Positions 6,600-14,315 are shown, counted from the stretch's first letter. The stretch is DNA of 23,060 nucleotides from an uncultured Eubacteriales bacterium (GCA_900543755.1 UQSP01000034.1:1-23060), one strand, 5' to 3'. The notes: a model not told the origin generated them from the letters alone. A program made the numbers and translations.

Positions 6600-8081
6600 A
6601 TGAGAGAAACAAGGGAACAGAGATTCGATAAAATCATCGAAGTGAAAAATGTCACCAAAGTTTTCGACGACGTTACCGTCATCGACGACATCAATCTTTC
6701 CATTCGCCGCGGGCAGTTCGTCACGCTTTTGGGACCCAGCGGCTGCGGAAAAACCACTCTTTTAAGAATGATTGCGGGATTCACCTTGCCCACAAGCGGC
6801 AACATACTCATCGAAGGGCAGGACGTGACGCAGATGCCGCCTTACCGCCGTCCCGTAAACACCGTATTCCAGAAATACGCGCTTTTTCCGCATCTCAACG
6901 TTTTTAAAAACGTAGCTTTCGGGCTTAAACTTAAAAAACTTGACGACGGAATAAAGACGGACAAAAAGGGTAACACGGTAAAAAAGACGCGCAAACTCAC
7001 AAAATCCGAAATAGCCGACAAAGTCAATCACGCCCTTAAAATGGTGGGGCTTGAGGATTACGGTCACCGCGACGTAAATTCGCTTTCGGGCGGTCAGCAG
7101 CAAAGGGTGGCTATCGCGCGCGCTCTTGTCTGCGAGCCTAAAGTTCTGCTCTTGGACGAACCTTTGGGAGCATTGGACCTCAAAATGCGCAAAGACATGC
7201 AGGTCGAGCTTATGAAGATGCACAAGGAATTGGGCATTACGTTCGTGTACGTCACGCACGACCAGGAAGAAGCGCTTACCATGTCGGACGTGGTTGTCGT
7301 CATCAACGACGGTGTTATTCAGCAGATCGGCACTCCGAAGAAAGTGTATGACGAGCCGGCAAACGCTTTCGTTGCGGACTTTATAGGCGAAAGCAATATA
7401 CTTTCGGGCGTAATGGTAAAGGATTTTGCGGTAAAATTTCTGGGTACGCTTTTCGAGTGCGAGGACAAGGGCTTCGGCAAAAACGAGCCCGTCGACCTTG
7501 TAGTGCGCCCCGAGGACATCAAAATTTACTCTGCGGATTCGGGTAAAGGTCAGCTTTCGGGTAAAGTGCTTACCGCCGTTTTCAAAGGCACCTGGTACGA
7601 AATGGAAGTGGAGGCAAACGGGTACGAGTTTACCGTCCAGTCCACCACCGAGGCAAAGCCGGGCGCTACAGTAAGACTTGGTATTAAACCCGACGGCATT
7701 CACATAATGAAAAAGCTCAGGACGATAAACGAGTTCAAAGGCGAAGTCAGCGGCGAAAACACCGTGGACATCTGCGGCGGAACTTTCGAATTCGACAATA
7801 AAGAGGGACTCGAGAAGGGTACGGCGGTAAAAGTGTCCATAGGGTTTGACGGGGTGGAGCTTACCGACGACGAAAACGACGGAGTAATCGGCGCATTCGT
7901 CACTCAGACGCTGTACAAAGGCACTTATTATCAGGTGCAGATTTATACCGATACCGACGAGGACTTCTACATCGATACCACGGACGAGTGGGACATCGGC
8001 GACCGCGTAGGCGTGAAACTCGACCCCGCGAAAATTAAAGCGGAGCCCCTTGCCGAGGAGGCGGATAATGAAGAAAATTAG
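6600..8081 (+). CDS. potA: spermidine/putrescine ABC transporter ATPase PotA, with extra C-terminal domain
   Basis: A 493-residue ATPase that powers polyamine import. It has Walker A GPSGCGKTT at 45-53, Q-loop Gln91, signature LSGGQQQ at 162-168, Walker B VLLLDEP at 182-188 and switch His220 (VTHDQEEALTMSD). The family norm is about 350-380 residues. The excess comes from a lysine-rich insert of about 20 residues in the helical subdomain (about 114-135) and a second OB/TOBE-like unit. The first unit (about 319-370) contains VFKGTWYEMEV and the second (about 428-480) contains LYKGTYYQVQI, so they look like a duplication. I chose ATG 6600, after AAGGAA. The 3' end overlaps potB by 14 bases. Confidence 0.95.
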   Translation: MRETREQRFDKIIEVKNVTKVFDDVTVIDDINLSIRRGQFVTLLGPSGCGKTTLLRMIAGFTLPTSGNILIEGQDVTQMPPYRRPVNTVFQKYALFPHLNVFKNVAFGLKLKKLDDGIKTDKKGNTVKKTRKLTKSEIADKVNHALKMVGLEDYGHRDVNSLSGGQQQRVAIARALVCEPKVLLLDEPLGALDLKMRKDMQVELMKMHKELGITFVYVTHDQEEALTMSDVVVVINDGVIQQIGTPKKVYDEPANAFVADFIGESNILSGVMVKDFAVKFLGTLFECEDKGFGKNEPVDLVVRPEDIKIYSADSGKGQLSGKVLTAVFKGTWYEMEVEANGYEFTVQSTTEAKPGATVRLGIKPDGIHIMKKLRTINEFKGEVSGENTVDICGGTFEFDNKEGLEKGTAVKVSIGFDGVELTDDENDGVIGAFVTQTLYKGTYYQVQIYTDTDEDFYIDTTDEWDIGDRVGVKLDPAKIKAEPLAEEADNEEN

Positions 8082-8883
8082 TTTTCGTCCCGCGTTTTTC
8101 GCGCTGCCTTATGTGGTCATATGCGCAATTTTCGTGGTCTTACCGCTTATTCTGGTGCTGATATATGCGTTTATCGGCGCGGACGGCAGTTTTACCTTCG
8201 AAAATTTCAAGCTTGTGTTTACTCAAAGCAGTAATCTTACGCTTTTGCTTAAGACGATAGGTATTGCCGCGCTTACCACCGTTATTTGCCTGCTTATTGC
8301 GTATCCTACCGCGATGGTGCTTGCTTCGGCGCCGTTTAACCGTTACGTAGTGCTTGCGCTTCTGTTCATTATTCCCATGTGGATGAACTTCGTGTTAAGG
8401 GTTATCGCGCTTAAGTCGTTGTTGTTTATGCTGGGCGTGGATTACGGATTCCTGGCAACCATGATCGGCATGGTTTACGACTTCCTGCCATTTATGCTGC
8501 TGCCTATTTATACCGTACTTACCAATATGGACAAAAGCTACAAGGAGGCGTCCGCAGACCTTGGCGCAAACGGCGCGGTAACGTTTTTCAAAGTTACGCT
8601 TCCGCTGTCCATGGGCGGAGTGATAAGCGGAATTACGATGGTGTTTATGCCCGTATTCAGCGCCTATGCGATAACGGGTATGCTGGGCGACGCGTCCACA
8701 AACGTTATCGGCGGCAAGATTAACGGCCTGTTTACCACCACCAGCACCTGGGGTGTGGGGTCGGCTTTATCGTTCGTATTACTTATACTTGTGTTTCTTA
8801 CAATGTTTATCAGTAATTTCGTCACGGCGCGCGCGCCCAAAAGCAAGCCTGCCGTCACGTCAAAGGGAGGGGAAGCACAATGA
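8068..8883 (+). CDS. potB: spermidine/putrescine ABC transporter permease PotB
   Basis: A 271-residue inner-membrane permease with about six hydrophobic helices. The first follows a short basic N-terminus (MKKISFRP). The cytoplasmic EAA loop, which contacts the ATPase, is seen as EASADLGANGAVTFFKVTLP near residue 165. It pairs with PotC as the channel of the polyamine importer. The ATG at 8068 lies inside the end of potA (14-base overlap) and has GGAGG at 8057-8061. An upstream in-frame ATG at 8050 is rejected because it lies before that site. The stop overlaps the potC ATG by four bases. Confidence 0.93.
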   Translation: MKKISFRPAFFALPYVVICAIFVVLPLILVLIYAFIGADGSFTFENFKLVFTQSSNLTLLLKTIGIAALTTVICLLIAYPTAMVLASAPFNRYVVLALLFIIPMWMNFVLRVIALKSLLFMLGVDYGFLATMIGMVYDFLPFMLLPIYTVLTNMDKSYKEASADLGANGAVTFFKVTLPLSMGGVISGITMVFMPVFSAYAITGMLGDASTNVIGGKINGLFTTTSTWGVGSALSFVLLILVFLTMFISNFVTARAPKSKPAVTSKGGEAQ

Positions 8884-9719
8884 AAAAAACTCTTTCTCTC
8901 GTACTGAGATGGCTGTTCCTTATAATAGTGCTTGCGTGTATATATTTGCCCATAGCGCTGATTATTCTCTATTCGTTTTCTTCGGAGAAAAACATCGGCG
9001 GCGAAAACGGCTTCGGCTCGTTCACTTTTTCGCTGTACACAAGACTGTTCACCAACAAGCAGCTTATGCAGGCGACCGTGAACACTCTGGTGATAGGCGT
9101 CGTATCCGCGTTGCTTGCAACGTTCCTCGGGACTTTTACGTCGGTGGGACTTTACTACATGAAGCGCAGTAAAAAAGCGGTGAATTTCGTTTCTGAAATC
9201 ACCGTCGTCAACGCCGAAATAGTCACTGCGGTCGGATTTTTCCTCCTGTCCATTTTTTTAAGAGACGTTGTGATGATTCCCGTCCAGAAGGGAGTGGGCT
9301 GGCTGATAATCGCGCATACGATTATCACGACGCCTTACGTTATTCTTACCGTAAGCCCCAGACTCAATCAGCTTAATCCCAATCTTTACGAGGCGGGTCT
9401 GGACCTGGGCGCAGGGCCTATGCGCAGTCTGTTTACGGTAATTCTTCCTCAGCTTATAGGCGGCATGATTTCGGGATTCGCGCTTGCGTTCACGCTTTCT
9501 CTGGACGACTTTGTGGTGACAAACCTCAACAAGGGTACAAACGGAGTCAATACCGTTTCCACTTATGTCTACGCAAGCTTAAGACGCGACCTTGACCCCG
9601 CTATACGCGCATTAAGCACCATTCTGTTCGTAACCGTGCTTGCCGTAATGATAATTTTCAACATTGTCAAGCGCGCCAAACAGAAGAAGTTATCCGCGCA
9701 GCAACATACTTCGGCTTAA
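8880..9719 (+). CDS. potC: spermidine/putrescine ABC transporter permease PotC
   Basis: A 279-residue permease with six predicted membrane helices (the first at about residues 8-32) and the EAA loop EAGLDLGAGPMRSLFTVILP near residue 177. The SLDDFVVTNL stretch downstream is typical of PotC. It forms the membrane pore together with PotB. The ATG overlaps the potB stop (ATGA), and a GGGAGG site lies in the end of potB, so translation is coupled. A 134-base gap separates it from potD. Confidence 0.93.
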   Translation: MKKTLSLVLRWLFLIIVLACIYLPIALIILYSFSSEKNIGGENGFGSFTFSLYTRLFTNKQLMQATVNTLVIGVVSALLATFLGTFTSVGLYYMKRSKKAVNFVSEITVVNAEIVTAVGFFLLSIFLRDVVMIPVQKGVGWLIIAHTIITTPYVILTVSPRLNQLNPNLYEAGLDLGAGPMRSLFTVILPQLIGGMISGFALAFTLSLDDFVVTNLNKGTNGVNTVSTYVYASLRRDLDPAIRALSTILFVTVLAVMIIFNIVKRAKQKKLSAQQHTSA

Positions 9720-9810
9720 ATTTTGCTTTAAGTTTAATCGGCAAAACCGCCCGTCAGGCAGTTATGAAAATCTTAAACCGTTAAAACGTTTTTGATAAAT
9801 CCGTTTTAAC
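9715..9810 (+). promoter_or_regulatory. potC-potD gap with two inverted repeats
   Basis: The only sizeable gap inside the polyamine operon. CTTAAA/TTTAAG (9715-9720 and 9727-9732) is a perfect 6-base inverted repeat over the potC stop. GTTAAAACG (9780-9788) and CGTTTTAAC (9802-9810) form a perfect 9-base repeat with a 13-base loop. Neither has a T tail, so they are more likely processing, stabilising or protein-binding sites than terminators. I see no clear sigma-A promoter for potD here. Confidence 0.4.
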
Positions 9811-9853
9811 CGCAACACAGTACACAATTTTTTATTATAAAGGAGAAAAAACA

Positions 9854-11077
9854 ATGAAAAAGATTCTTACCCTTTTGCTTGCGTTGGTTCTTGCTTTCCC
9901 CGTCGCCGCTTTGACGGGATGCTCCGACCGCAGTACTCAGCTTAAGATGTACATTCCCGGCGAATACATCGACGAGGAAATTTTCGACGAGTTCGAAACC
10001 TGGTACAACGAGCAAACCGGCAAGACCGTGGAAGTAGTCACGCCCACCACTTTTGACGCGGTGGAGGAGATAATGACTGCGGTAGAACGCGACCACGCCG
10101 ATTACGACCTTTTGCTTCCCTCCGATTACGCCGTAGAGCAGCTTATAAAGAAAGACCTTCTGGTCAAAGTCGACAAAAACATCATTGACGTGGAAAGCGT
10201 GATTAAAGAAGAATACGTCAATCGCGCAAAGATATCCGACCCCACGCTGGAATATTCCGTGCCCTATATGTACGGTACTTTCGGAATAATGTACGATTAT
10301 TCCAAGACGGGTAAGCATATAGACAGCTGGTCCGCCATTTTCACCGACGAATACGACCAGAAAAGTGCCAACAAGGATTCGTTGAGAGAGGCGATTACCT
10401 CCGCCGCAATCTGGTATAACCGCGAAGAGCTTTCTTCGCTCAGCAACGGCTTTACTTCTTACGGCGAGGAGTATCAAGCTAAACTTCAGAGCATTTACGA
10501 GGATTTTTCCGACGCTGCCGTCGACAACGCGGTTTCCGTGCTGGACGAAATGCGTTCTTATTCGGCAATCTGGGGCGGCGAAAGCCTTAAGTTCGACATG
10601 GCGGCAAACAACACCAACGTGGAAGTGGCGCTGATGTGGTCCTGCGACGCGGGTTACGTCATGAACGACTATGAGGACGACGACGGAGTAGAGCACGAGG
10701 GTAACCGCAATATGTGGTATGTCGTACCCAAAGAGGGCGGAAACATTTATCTCGACTGCTTCGTTATTTCGAAATATGCCAAGAATACCGAGGCGGCCAA
10801 TTATTTCCTCAAATTCCTTTGCCTTAAGGAAACCGCGCTTAAAAACAGCGAATACGCAGGCGCGATAAGCCCCGTAAAAGAAGCTTACGACCAGCTTTAC
10901 GAGGAGTATACCACCGACACTTCCTACGCGGAGACCAGCGGACAGGAGTGGCGCGATATGTATATCGATACCTTGTTCCCCTCCGCGGAAACTCTGGCGC
11001 GCTGCGGAACAATGCGCGACTTCGGTGATCGTGACGCCGCAATAAGCGTCAAGTGGGCGGACGTAAGAAACCGTTAA
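9854..11077 (+). CDS. potD: spermidine/putrescine-binding lipoprotein PotD
   Basis: A 407-residue extracytoplasmic solute-binding protein (family 1, PotD/PotF type). The N-terminus is a lipoprotein signal: a KK start, a hydrophobic run, and lipobox ALTGC with the acylated Cys at residue 23. The mature part starts LKMYIPGEYIDEEIFDEFE and contains the two-lobe polyamine-binding signatures DLLLPSDYAVEQLIKKDLL (about 92-110) and VPYMYGTFGIMYDY (about 136-149). Acidic and aromatic residues such as these usually clamp the polyamine. It delivers ligand to PotBC. A GGAG site lies before the ATG, and mnmG starts 14 bases after the stop. Confidence 0.95.
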   Translation: MKKILTLLLALVLAFPVAALTGCSDRSTQLKMYIPGEYIDEEIFDEFETWYNEQTGKTVEVVTPTTFDAVEEIMTAVERDHADYDLLLPSDYAVEQLIKKDLLVKVDKNIIDVESVIKEEYVNRAKISDPTLEYSVPYMYGTFGIMYDYSKTGKHIDSWSAIFTDEYDQKSANKDSLREAITSAAIWYNREELSSLSNGFTSYGEEYQAKLQSIYEDFSDAAVDNAVSVLDEMRSYSAIWGGESLKFDMAANNTNVEVALMWSCDAGYVMNDYEDDDGVEHEGNRNMWYVVPKEGGNIYLDCFVISKYAKNTEAANYFLKFLCLKETALKNSEYAGAISPVKEAYDQLYEEYTTDTSYAETSGQEWRDMYIDTLFPSAETLARCGTMRDFGDRDAAISVKWADVRNR

Positions 11078-11091
11078 TCTTAAAATGAAGT

Positions 11092-12948
11092 ATGTCAACA
11101 AATAAATCCTGTTATGACGCAATAGTCGTAGGGGCAGGTCACGCCGGAGTGGAGGCGGGACTTGCTCTTGCGCGTTTAGGGCATGAAACTCTTGTGCTTT
11201 CCATAACTTTGGACAACGTGGCTTATCTTGCCTGCAATCCAAGTATCGGCGGCACGGCGAAAGGCCATCTCGTGCGCGAGGTGGACGCTTTGGGCGGCGA
11301 GATGGGCGTTGCGGCAGACAAAACGCTTACTCAGCTGAGAATGTTAAACCGCTCCAAAGGCGCGGCGGTACATTCGCTTCGTGCCCAGGTGGACAAGTAT
11401 AAATATCACGAATACATGAAGTCCGTGCTGGAAAAGCACCCCAAAATCCATTTAAGACAGGGCGAAGCAAGCGACCTTATCGTGGAAAACGACGTTGTCA
11501 AAGGCGTAAGGACCGTTTATAAAATGGAGTATTACGCGCCCGTCGTCGTGCTGGCGTGCGGCGTGTATCTCAAATCCACCATAATCGTGGGCGACGTAAT
11601 CGAGCCTAAAGGCCCCGTCTGCTTCAACCGCGCAAATCACCTTTCGGACAGCCTTAAGGCTTTGGGAATAGAAGTAAGACGATTCAAAACGGGTACTCCC
11701 GCGCGCGTAAAACGCTCTTCGGTGGATTTTTCCGCGCTTGAAGTGCAGGAAGGAGAGGAGGACATTTACTCTTTTTCCGCCTTGTCCAAAAAGGTTCACG
11801 CAAAAAAACGCTGTTGTTACTTAGGGTACACCAACGAAAAAACTCATGAAATTATACGCGACAATCTGTCGCTTGCTCCCAAATATTCGGGTCTTATTCA
11901 CGGCACGGGCGCGCGTTATTGCCCTTCGATAGAGGATAAAATCGTGCGTTTTGCAGACAAAAGCCGTCATCAGTTCTTCCTTGAACCCGAAGGCGAGGGA
12001 ACGGAAGAAATGTACGTGCAGGGACTTTCCACATCCTTGCCCGCTTTCGTACAGCTTGATATGTACCGCAGCATAAAGGGCTTTGATAACCTCGAAATTA
12101 TGCGCGACGCCTACGCCATCGAGTACGACTGCATAAATCCTTTAGAGCTGTTTCCCACGCTTATGCATAAAAAAATAAAGGGTCTTTTCTTTGCAGGCCA
12201 GATTAACGGCACAAGCGGATACGAGGAGGCTGCCGCGCAGGGAATTGTCGCCGGCATAAACGCCGCCATGTATCTTTCCGGGAAAACTCCCGTGGTCCTT
12301 ACCCGCGACAACTCCTATATAGGCGTGCTTATCGACGACCTTGTGACCGTAGGCACGGACGAGCCTTACCGCATGATGACTTCACGCGCGGAATTCCGCC
12401 TTTCTTTAAGACAGGACAACGCGGATTTAAGACTTACTCCGATCGGGCGTAAAGCGGGACTCGTTACCGACAGACGTTGGAAAGCGTATCTTAAAAAAGT
12501 AAAGTCTCTTAACGCGGCGCGCGAAAAGTTAAACGAGGTTATGCCGCCTAAAGCGCTTACCGATATGTTCGCCGCGGCGGGAGAACAGCCTCCCGTTACG
12601 GGGTACACAGTGGAGTCGGTAATCAAAAGACCGTTGATAACTCCCGAACTTTTTATAAGGTTTTCGGATATATTCGACGGAATAGACAAAGCGGCACTTC
12701 AGCAGCTTTTCGTGGAAGTCAAATATTCGGGTTATCTCGGAAGGGCGGAAAAAACGCGGGCGGAACAAAAGCGCCTTGAAAATTCTTCGCTTCCCGCCGA
12801 TACTGATTACCGTTTAATAAAAGGACTAAGACTGGAAGCCGCCGAAAAACTGAATAAAATAAAACCGCTGTCCATAGGACAAGCGGCACGAATAAGCGGA
12901 GTTACCCCCGCGGACGTCAACGTTCTGATAGTCAATCTTAAAAAATAA
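11092..12948 (+). CDS. mnmG: tRNA uridine-5-carboxymethylaminomethyl modification enzyme MnmG (GidA)
   Basis: A 618-residue FAD enzyme, normal length. With MnmE it makes the 5-carboxymethylaminomethyl group on wobble uridine 34 of certain tRNAs. The FAD site GAGHAG is at residues 14-19. The family signature CNPSIGGTAKGHLVREVDAL starts near 44, and the second signature ARYCPSIEDKIVRF is near 275. The C-terminal helical part ends in the typical SGVTPADVNVLIVNLKK, which binds MnmE. The gene is normally found with mnmE or rsmG; here it follows potD by 14 bases and ends the polyamine unit. The ribosome binding site is weak (AATGAAG), which suggests coupling to potD translation. Confidence 0.96.
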   Translation: MSTNKSCYDAIVVGAGHAGVEAGLALARLGHETLVLSITLDNVAYLACNPSIGGTAKGHLVREVDALGGEMGVAADKTLTQLRMLNRSKGAAVHSLRAQVDKYKYHEYMKSVLEKHPKIHLRQGEASDLIVENDVVKGVRTVYKMEYYAPVVVLACGVYLKSTIIVGDVIEPKGPVCFNRANHLSDSLKALGIEVRRFKTGTPARVKRSSVDFSALEVQEGEEDIYSFSALSKKVHAKKRCCYLGYTNEKTHEIIRDNLSLAPKYSGLIHGTGARYCPSIEDKIVRFADKSRHQFFLEPEGEGTEEMYVQGLSTSLPAFVQLDMYRSIKGFDNLEIMRDAYAIEYDCINPLELFPTLMHKKIKGLFFAGQINGTSGYEEAAAQGIVAGINAAMYLSGKTPVVLTRDNSYIGVLIDDLVTVGTDEPYRMMTSRAEFRLSLRQDNADLRLTPIGRKAGLVTDRRWKAYLKKVKSLNAAREKLNEVMPPKALTDMFAAAGEQPPVTGYTVESVIKRPLITPELFIRFSDIFDGIDKAALQQLFVEVKYSGYLGRAEKTRAEQKRLENSSLPADTDYRLIKGLRLEAAEKLNKIKPLSIGQAARISGVTPADVNVLIVNLKK

Positions 12949-12951
12949 CGT

Positions 12952-13046
12952 AATACGCTTGTTTTGCCCTCGGCACTCAAACGCAATAATAAATCACATG
13001 ATTTTATTAAGCGCCGTAAGCAAAACGGGCGTATTTGTATTTTTTT
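12952..13046 (+). terminator. long structured terminator after mnmG
   Basis: Bases 12952-12967 pair with 13020-13035 as a 16-base helix: 7 Watson-Crick pairs, two U-G pairs, 7 Watson-Crick pairs. A run of seven T follows at 13040-13046. The 52-base interior can fold further (CGGC/GCCG and AATAAATC with GATTTTATT around an ACAT loop). It starts 4 bases after the mnmG stop. The minus strand also reads as a hairpin with a T tail, so it could stop the opposing small gene too. Confidence 0.75.
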
Positions 13047-13186
13047 CAGTTATATGGGACAATATCCCCAAGACAGTTGCAAAAACCCAAAAGCCTTGCA
13101 CATTCGGGACAGTAATCGCTTCCGCATGTAGTGCAGTGCCTTGCCTCGTCTATACTTAATTCTTTTCCGCAATTAGTACATTTCAT
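13046..13186 (-). CDS. 46-residue cysteine-rich zinc-binding protein
   Basis: Begins MKCTNCGKELSIDEARHC. Cysteines fall in four closely spaced pairs (C3/C6, C18/C21, C26/C29, C36/C38), a pattern that would bind two zinc ions in a treble-clef or B-box-like fold. It ends in GDIVPYN. I chose the ATG at 13186; upstream sequence in the same frame is A/T-rich and has only a TTG. The ribosome binding site is poor (CGAG), which lowers confidence. It converges on mnmG and shares its terminator region. Function unknown; small proteins of this kind are often cytoplasmic hypothetical proteins in Clostridia. Confidence 0.6.
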   Translation of the reverse strand: MKCTNCGKELSIDEARHCTTCGSDYCPECARLLGFCNCLGDIVPYN

Positions 13187-13260
13187 AGCTCGTTTAGTAT
13201 CGGTTTTTGCCCGATTTTTATGCGTTTTGCGCAAAAAAATTAAAATTTTTGTAAAAATAC

Positions 13261-13289
13261 TTGCCAAAGTTTATTAAATATTGTAAAAT
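13261..13289 (+). promoter_or_regulatory. promoter of spoVG
   Basis: TTGCCA (13261-13266), a 17-base spacer and TAAAAT (13284-13289) lie 57 bases before the spoVG start. In Bacillus spoVG is a sigma-H gene; this site looks like sigma-A. Confidence 0.6.
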
Positions 13290-13345
13290 ATAACCAAGCC
13301 AGTAGGTATAACCTATAAAATCAGCTACGTAAAAAGGGGTAAAAT

Positions 13346-13633
13346 ATGAACATTAGTGAAGTACGCGTAAGACTTGTGAAGAAGGACGAGGGTAAGCTTA
13401 AAGCCGTTGCGTCCATCACCATCGACAACTGTTTCGTTGTGCACGACGTCAAAATTTTAGAGGGCAGCGACGACTTCTTTATCGCTATGCCCAGCAAAAA
13501 GACTCCCGACGGTGAGTATAAGGACATCGTTCATCCGCTTAACACCGAAACCAGGGAAATGCTTAAAAAAGTTGTTCTCGAGGAGTTTGAAAAAGTTAAA
13601 TCTCAGGTCGCCATCGACGAGCAGCAGGTCTAA
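13346..13633 (+). CDS. spoVG: septation/regulatory protein SpoVG
   Basis: A 95-residue SpoVG, full length. It begins MNISEVRVRLVKKDEGKLKA and carries the family core ASITIDNCFVVHDVKILEG followed by FIAMPSKKTPDGEYKDIVHP. SpoVG is a site-specific DNA/RNA-binding protein that affects spore cortex formation, asymmetric septation and, in other Firmicutes, many stationary-phase genes. An AAGGGG site precedes the ATG. It is a single-gene unit, with a promoter at 13261-13289 and a strong terminator at 13713-13747, and it converges on spoIIID. Confidence 0.97.
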   Translation: MNISEVRVRLVKKDEGKLKAVASITIDNCFVVHDVKILEGSDDFFIAMPSKKTPDGEYKDIVHPLNTETREMLKKVVLEEFEKVKSQVAIDEQQV

Positions 13634-13712
13634 GAAATATTTTAACATTTTATTCGTAAGCAAGTATCGGCAACCTGAAAATACGCTGCCTTACTTTAAA
13701 GCGGAAAAAAGC

Positions 13713-13747
13713 AAAGAACTTCGGTCTCCAGTCCGAAGTTCTTTTTT
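13713..13747 (+). terminator. spoVG terminator
   Basis: A perfect 12-base stem, AAAGAACTTCGG (13713-13724) with CCGAAGTTCTTT (13733-13744), has an 8-base loop and a T run. Confidence 0.92.
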
Positions 13748-13756
13748 GTTATAATT

Positions 13757-13797
13757 AAAACGCCGCAAGGAAAGAAACTATTCCTCAGCGGCGCTTT
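13757..13797 (-). terminator. spoIIID terminator (possibly bidirectional)
   Basis: CGCCGC (13761-13766) pairs with GCGGCG (13788-13793), with an inner AGGAA/TTCCT helix. On the minus strand it is followed by GTTTTAATT, which fits termination of spoIIID. Confidence 0.75.
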
Positions 13798-13811
13798 GGT
13801 TTTTATTACGA

Positions 13812-14063
13812 TTAACGTTTTTTCGCGTATTTTTCCTTTGTGGCTTTTCCTCCGCGCAAGTGACGCTCCGAAAGATTGAAATCGAGAATTTTTTTTACTT
13901 CGCGATAGAGGGAAATATCTATGTGTTTCAGACGTTCCGAAACGTCCTTGTGTACGGTGCTTTTGCTTACGTCGAAAGTTTTTGCGGTATCCCTTACGGT
14001 TGCTTTTGTGTTTACGATGTATTCCGCCTCGGTAAGTGTCCTTGCTTTTATACTTTCTTTCAT
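13812..14063 (-). CDS. spoIIID: sporulation transcriptional regulator SpoIIID
   Basis: An 83-residue mother-cell DNA-binding protein. The helix-turn-helix is at about residues 20-45 (TVRDTAKTFDVSKSTVHKDV). The diagnostic C-terminal part reads EVKKILDFNLSERHLRGGKA followed by TKEKYAKK, nearly the Bacillus sequence. SpoIIID activates and represses many sigma-E genes and helps switch to sigma-K. An AGGGAAG site precedes the ATG. A sigma-E-like promoter (14099-14128) matches the known control in Bacillus. The product is slightly shorter than the Bacillus protein at the acidic C-terminal end. Confidence 0.97.
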   Translation of the reverse strand: MKESIKARTLTEAEYIVNTKATVRDTAKTFDVSKSTVHKDVSERLKHIDISLYREVKKILDFNLSERHLRGGKATKEKYAKKR

Positions 14064-14098
14064 GATACGCTTCCCTTATTTAGTAATCTATGCAATTT

Positions 14099-14128
14099 AT
14101 TACTATGTTTCAAAAGGCGCTTATATGA
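14099..14128 (-). promoter_or_regulatory. sigma-E-like promoter of spoIIID
   Basis: On the minus strand TCATATA (14122-14128), a 14-base spacer and CATAGTAAT (14099-14107) fit the mother-cell sigma-E pattern (KMATATT, N14, CATACAMT) better than sigma-A. The start codon is about 35 bases downstream. Confidence 0.65.
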
Positions 14129-14202
14129 CAAAATCCGAGTCTTTTCGTCGTTTTATCAACTGATAATACCGTAAAAAAATCAATATAATCTTAAATAAAA
14201 GT

Positions 14203-14231
14203 TTGACATGAATATTAAAATGTGCTAATAT
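14203..14231 (+). promoter_or_regulatory. strong promoter driving the riboswitch RNA
   Basis: A perfect TTGACA (14203-14208), 17 bases, then TAATAT (14226-14231) preceded by TGC, an extended -10. The RNA would start near 14238, just before the aptamer. Confidence 0.85.
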
Positions 14232-14241
14232 ATTCGGCGGC

Positions 14242-14315
14242 AAACGCTTATATATGTCTGATAATTGGTTCAGACGTTTCTACTCACTGCCGTAACAGTG
14301 AAGCTATAAGGGTTT
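14242..14315 (+). promoter_or_regulatory. purine-fold (guanine-type) riboswitch aptamer, variant core
   Basis: A three-way junction with the purine riboswitch layout. P1 is CTTATA/TATAAG (14247-14252 with 14305-14310), extendable by AAAC/GTTT across one G-G mismatch. P2 is GTCTGA/TCAGAC (14256-14261 with 14270-14275). J2/3 is the invariant GTTTCTAC (14276-14283). P3 is TCACTG/CAGTGA (14284-14289 with 14296-14301) with loop CCGTAA. G14267-G14268 in the P2 loop can dock on C14290-C14291, as in the family. J3/1 is AGC (14302-14304), three bases instead of the usual two. The C beside P1 fits position 74 of guanine-type aptamers. The ligand is uncertain because J3/1 sets specificity. Confidence 0.82.

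Noticed and set aside
9806..11242. A 478-codon open frame on the minus strand opposite potD and the start of mnmG
   Set aside because: It lies antisense to two clear genes, has low-complexity codon-shadow composition and no ribosome site or family match; it arises from codon bias. The same holds for long minus-strand frames at 6762-7703 and 14405-15283.
13187..13230. Sigma-G-like boxes (GCATA, 17 bases, GATACTA) before the 46-residue zinc protein
   Set aside because: The -10 box lies so close to the ATG that the transcript would start at or within the start codon.
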